NCBI RefSeq assembly: GCF_020532555.1
Contig: NZ_JAJBBR010000007.1
Coordinates: forward strand, 186,001 to 250,000
Direction: 5' to 3'
Origin: Microvirga lenta
Lineage (GTDB): Bacteria; Pseudomonadota; Alphaproteobacteria; Rhizobiales; Beijerinckiaceae
Length of the DNA stretch: 64,000 nt
A program made the translations under genes and the position numbers. Position 1 is the stretch's first letter, and each line of letters begins with the position of its first letter. This document shows, piece after piece, positions 61,504-64,000 of the stretch. The notes under the pieces are model-generated. The model saw nothing but the letters and a program-made list of their open reading frames with translations. It was not told the DNA's origin and searched no databases.

Positions 61504-61570
61504 GCACCGCGAATTCGCGGTGCTGCTTGAGCAAATTGATCGAGCCCGGCGTTCCATGAGCGCCGGGCTC
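61504..61570 (+). other. Two RNA hairpins between rpsB and tsf
   Basis: First: a fully palindromic 20-mer gcaccgcgaattcgcggtgc (61504-61523). Second: gagcccggcg (61542-61551) pairs with cgccgggctc (61561-61570) around a 9-base loop. There is no T-run after either, so partial termination or RNA processing is more likely than a full stop. Confidence 0.65.
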
Positions 61571-61602
61571 CCTATATGCGTAAACCTGTGAAAGGATGAG
61601 CC

Positions 61603-62532
61603 ATGGCGAACATTACCGCTGCGATGGTGAAGGAGCTGCGCGACAAGACCAGCGCCGGCATGATGGACTGTAAGACGGCCCTCAACGAGACCAACGGTGA
61701 TATCGAGGCCGCCGTCGATTGGCTGCGCAAGAAGGGTCTGTCCAAGGCCGCCAAGAAGGCCGGCCGCGTGGCCGCCGAAGGCCTCGTCGCCGTCGAGTCC
61801 TCCGGTCACACCGCGACGATCCTCGAGGTCAACTCCGAAACGGACTTCGTGGCCCGCAACGACCAGTTCCAGGCCTTCGTCCGCGAAGCCGCCAAGATCG
61901 CCCTCATGGGCAACGGCACCATCGAGTCGCTTGAGGCCGCCCACTTCCCGGGATCGCAGACGACCATCAAGGACCGCCTGCAGGAGCTGATCGCCACCAT
62001 CGGCGAGAACATGACGCTGCGCCGCGTGGCGAAGCTCGAAGTTTCGAAGGGCCTCATCGCCTCCTATGTCCATAACGCGGTCGGCGACGGCCTCGGCAAG
62101 ATCGGCGTTCTCGTGGCGCTGGAGTCGGAAGGCGACGTGACCGTGCTCGGCACCCTGGGCCGCCAGATCGCCATGCACATCGCGGCGACGAACCCGGTGG
62201 CCGTCGATGCTTCCGGCATCGATGCCGCGACCATCGAGCGCGAGAGCAACATCCTGCGCGAGAAGAATGCCGGCAAGCCGGACAACGTGCTGCAGAAGAT
62301 CGTCGAGAGCGGCCTGAAGAGCTACTACAAGGAGGTCACTCTCCTGGAGCAGCCTTTCGTCCACGACCCCTCGAAGACCATCACCCAGGTCCTCAAGGAG
62401 GCCGAGTCCAAGGCCGGCAAGCCGGTCAGCCTGAAGAGCTTCGTCCGCTATGCCCTCGGCGAGGGCATCGAGAAGGAGGAAGCCCCGGACTTCGCGGCCG
62501 AGGTGGCCGCGGCGGCAGGCGGCAAGGCCTAA
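61603..62532 (+). CDS. tsf: Elongation factor Ts
   Basis: Nucleotide-exchange factor for EF-Tu. 309 residues. The N-terminal UBA-like domain is [20 protein letters not shown] through [15 protein letters not shown], and the core motif that inserts into EF-Tu is [13 protein letters not shown]. The two-subdomain core ends in [15 protein letters not shown]. The start ATG at 61603 has AAAGGATGAGCC. A terminator follows. Confidence 0.98.
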   Translation: MANITAAMVKELRDKTSAGMMDCKTALNETNGDIEAAVDWLRKKGLSKAAKKAGRVAAEGLVAVESSGHTATILEVNSETDFVARNDQFQAFVREAAKIALMGNGTIESLEAAHFPGSQTTIKDRLQELIATIGENMTLRRVAKLEVSKGLIASYVHNAVGDGLGKIGVLVALESEGDVTVLGTLGRQIAMHIAATNPVAVDASGIDAATIERESNILREKNAGKPDNVLQKIVESGLKSYYKEVTLLEQPFVHDPSKTITQVLKEAESKAGKPVSLKSFVRYALGEGIEKEEAPDFAAEVAAAAGGKA

Positions 62533-62544
62533 ATCGAACCAAGC

Positions 62545-62572
62545 AAAACGGCGGCGCTTCAGCCGCCGTTTT
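62545..62572 (+). terminator. Terminator after tsf
   Basis: The 11-bp perfect stem aaaacggcggc/gccgccgtttt (62545-62555, 62562-62572) with a 6-base loop ends in four T residues. It separates rpsB-tsf from pyrH-frr. Confidence 0.88.
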
Positions 62573-62603
62573 CATGAGAAGGTTTGAAAAGAGAGGTCAG
62601 ACA

Positions 62604-63317
62604 GTGACACAGTTTCGGCGCATCCTGGTGAAGCTCTCGGGAGAGGCCCTAATGGCCCCCGACGGATACTGGCTCGATCCTCAGACCCTGTCGGGGCTGG
62701 CGGAAGACCTGGCCCAGGCGACCCGCGCCGGATTCGAGATCGCCCTGGTCATCGGCGGCGGCAACATCATCCGCGGCGCCCGCATGAGCGCGGCCGGCTG
62801 GATCGACCGCCCCACCGCCGACTCCATGGGAATGCTCGGCACCGTCATGAACTCGCTCGCCATCGAGACGGCGCTCAACGCGGCCGGCGTCTCCGCCCGC
62901 ACCATGGCGGCCGTCTCCATGCCGACGATCTGCGAGACCTATGCGCGCCAGCCGGCTCTGCACCATCTGGACAAGGGGCAGGTCGTGGTCCTCGCAGGCG
63001 GCACGGGCAACCCGTTCTTCACGACCGATACCGCGGCCGTGCTGCGGGCGGCCGAGCTGCGCTGCGACGCGGTGCTCAAGGCGACCCAGGTGGACGGCGT
63101 CTACTCGGCCGACCCCAAGAAGGACCCGAATGCGGTCCGCTACGACCGCATCACCCACGACGAGGCCATCGCCCGGGACCTGAAGGTGATGGACACGGCG
63201 GCCTTCGCCCTCGCCCGCGAGAGCAGGCTTCCCATCATCGTCGGCTCGGTCCATGCCCCGAGTTCCGTGACCGCAATTCTCCAAGGCAAAGTTCCTTCGA
63301 CCGTTGTCTCCCCTTGA
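62604..63317 (+). CDS. pyrH: UMP kinase
   Basis: Phosphorylates UMP to UDP in pyrimidine nucleotide synthesis; bacterial hexameric type regulated by GTP and UTP. 237 residues. Conserved: RRILVKLSGEALM, FEIALVIGGGNIIRGARMS, DSMGMLGTVMNSLAIETAL, and VVLAGGTGNPFFTTDTAAVL. The start is GTG at 62604 with GAGAGG upstream. An ATG at 62574 lies against the terminator stem and is rejected. Confidence 0.97.
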   Translation: MTQFRRILVKLSGEALMAPDGYWLDPQTLSGLAEDLAQATRAGFEIALVIGGGNIIRGARMSAAGWIDRPTADSMGMLGTVMNSLAIETALNAAGVSARTMAAVSMPTICETYARQPALHHLDKGQVVVLAGGTGNPFFTTDTAAVLRAAELRCDAVLKATQVDGVYSADPKKDPNAVRYDRITHDEAIARDLKVMDTAAFALARESRLPIIVGSVHAPSSVTAILQGKVPSTVVSP

Positions 63318-63375
63318 TGCAGCGGCCCGCTCAGCGTAAGCCGGTTGTAATCGTTCGCGTAAGGATAGGGACCCG

Positions 63376-63936
63376 ATGGCCACGACTTTCGACCTCGATG
63401 ACATCAAGCGCCGCATGCAGGGCGCGATCAACGCTTTCAAGAACGACCTCGGCAGCCTCCGCACGGGGCGCGCCTCGCCGAATCTGCTCGACCCGATCCA
63501 GGTCGATGCCTACGGTTCGATGCTGCCGATCTCCCAGGTCGCGACCGTGAGCGTGCCGGAGCCTCGCCTCCTCAGCGTCCAGGTTTGGGACCGGGGCATG
63601 GTCTCCGCAGTGGAAAAGGCAATCCGGGAATCCGATCTCGGCCTCAACCCGCAGACCGAGGGCCAGGTCATTCGCCTGCGCATCCCCGAGATGAACGAGC
63701 AGCGCCGCAAGGAGATGGTCAAGGTCTCCCACAAATATGCGGAAGAGGCGCGCATCGCGATCCGCCACGTGCGCCGGGACGGCCTCGATCTGCTCAAGAA
63801 GCTGGAAAAGGACGGCACTGTCAGCGAGGACGACAGCAGGCGCCACGGCGAGCAGGTCCAGAAGCAGACCGACCACTTCGTGGCCGAGGTCGAGCAGATT
63901 CTGGCGGCCAAGGAAAAGGAAATCATGCAGGTCTGA
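63376..63936 (+). CDS. frr: Ribosome recycling factor
   Basis: Splits post-termination ribosomes with EF-G. 186 residues, standard length. Conserved: [26 protein letters not shown] hinge region ([17 protein letters not shown]), [18 protein letters not shown] and the helical C-terminal bundle with [17 protein letters not shown]. The ATG at 63376 follows AAGGATAGGG. Confidence 0.98.
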   Translation: MATTFDLDDIKRRMQGAINAFKNDLGSLRTGRASPNLLDPIQVDAYGSMLPISQVATVSVPEPRLLSVQVWDRGMVSAVEKAIRESDLGLNPQTEGQVIRLRIPEMNEQRRKEMVKVSHKYAEEARIAIRHVRRDGLDLLKKLEKDGTVSEDDSRRHGEQVQKQTDHFVAEVEQILAAKEKEIMQV

Positions 63937-63966
63937 CGTGGTCGGACCTGCATCTGGAACGAGATC

Positions 63967-64000
63967 ATGAACGGCGAAGCCAAGCGGTCGATCACTCCCT
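63967..64000 (+). CDS. Start of a gene cut by the window end, probably uppS
   Basis: An ATG at 63967 opens a frame (MNGEAKRSITP) that runs off the window. In most alphaproteobacteria the gene after frr is uppS, undecaprenyl diphosphate synthase. Only eleven codons are visible, so the call rests on gene order. Confidence 0.4.
   Translation, partial: MNGEAKRSITP

Overview
The window reads as a core chromosomal segment of a high-GC alphaproteobacterium. The best guess is Hyphomicrobiales, near Methylobacteriaceae (Microvirga/Methylobacterium-like). Support comes from the rhizobial-type suf cluster behind a perfect ICE/Irr box, LexA sites of the alphaproteobacterial form GAAC-N7-GAAC, a single 14-gene nuo operon, a ribosomal protein S2 with a long C-terminal extension, the order rnj-mce-DUF1467-proS-lolC-lolD-dnaE, and RopB/Omp25-type and DUF1236 envelope proteins. 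The taxonomic call is inference; no rRNA gene is present.

Layout. 1-7.6 kb: an AsmA-like envelope protein cut by the window start, tyrS, a low-GC RTX metalloprotease with its own promoter and terminator, and an alpha/beta hydrolase. 7.7-16.7 kb: an iron-sulfur assembly operon (IscS/NifS-type desulfurase, sufB, sufC, sufD, sufS, sufT, a UbiH-like flavoprotein, sufA, a TfoX-like gene). 16.7-25.7 kb: rhlE, a hydrolase, an outer-membrane barrel protein, a DUF1236 protein, glnB-glnA, the NAD(P)HX repair enzyme and a multicopper-oxidase-like protein that has lost most copper ligands. 25.8-33.1 kb: tRNA-Leu, then the protein quality-control block tig-clpP-clpX-lon-hup, then tRNA-Val and tRNA-Asp. 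33.6-48.6 kb: nuoA to nuoN (respiratory complex I). 48.6-59.5 kb: birA, RNase J, methylmalonyl-CoA epimerase, DUF1467, proS, lolC, lolD, an unlisted 33-residue membrane peptide behind two LexA boxes, and dnaE. 59.6-64 kb: a LysE-type exporter and the translation block rpsB-tsf-pyrH-frr, with the start of a probable uppS at the edge.

How the genes work together. SufBCD and the two desulfurases build the Fe-S clusters needed by complex I subunits NuoB, E, F, G and I encoded 20 kb away; the Irr box would tie this supply to iron/haem status. GlnB and GlnA form the nitrogen-assimilation pair. Tig, ClpXP and Lon form a folding/proteolysis unit. LolCD releases lipoproteins to the outer membrane.

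The most interesting spot is 55.68-55.91 kb. There a perfect DnaA box, a near-consensus CtrA site and two tandem LexA boxes precede a 33-codon single-helix membrane peptide. Architecture and regulation resemble the SOS division inhibitor SidA of Caulobacter, and the gene sits just before replicative dnaE. Function is not shown by the sequence, but it is the best candidate here for an undescribed system.
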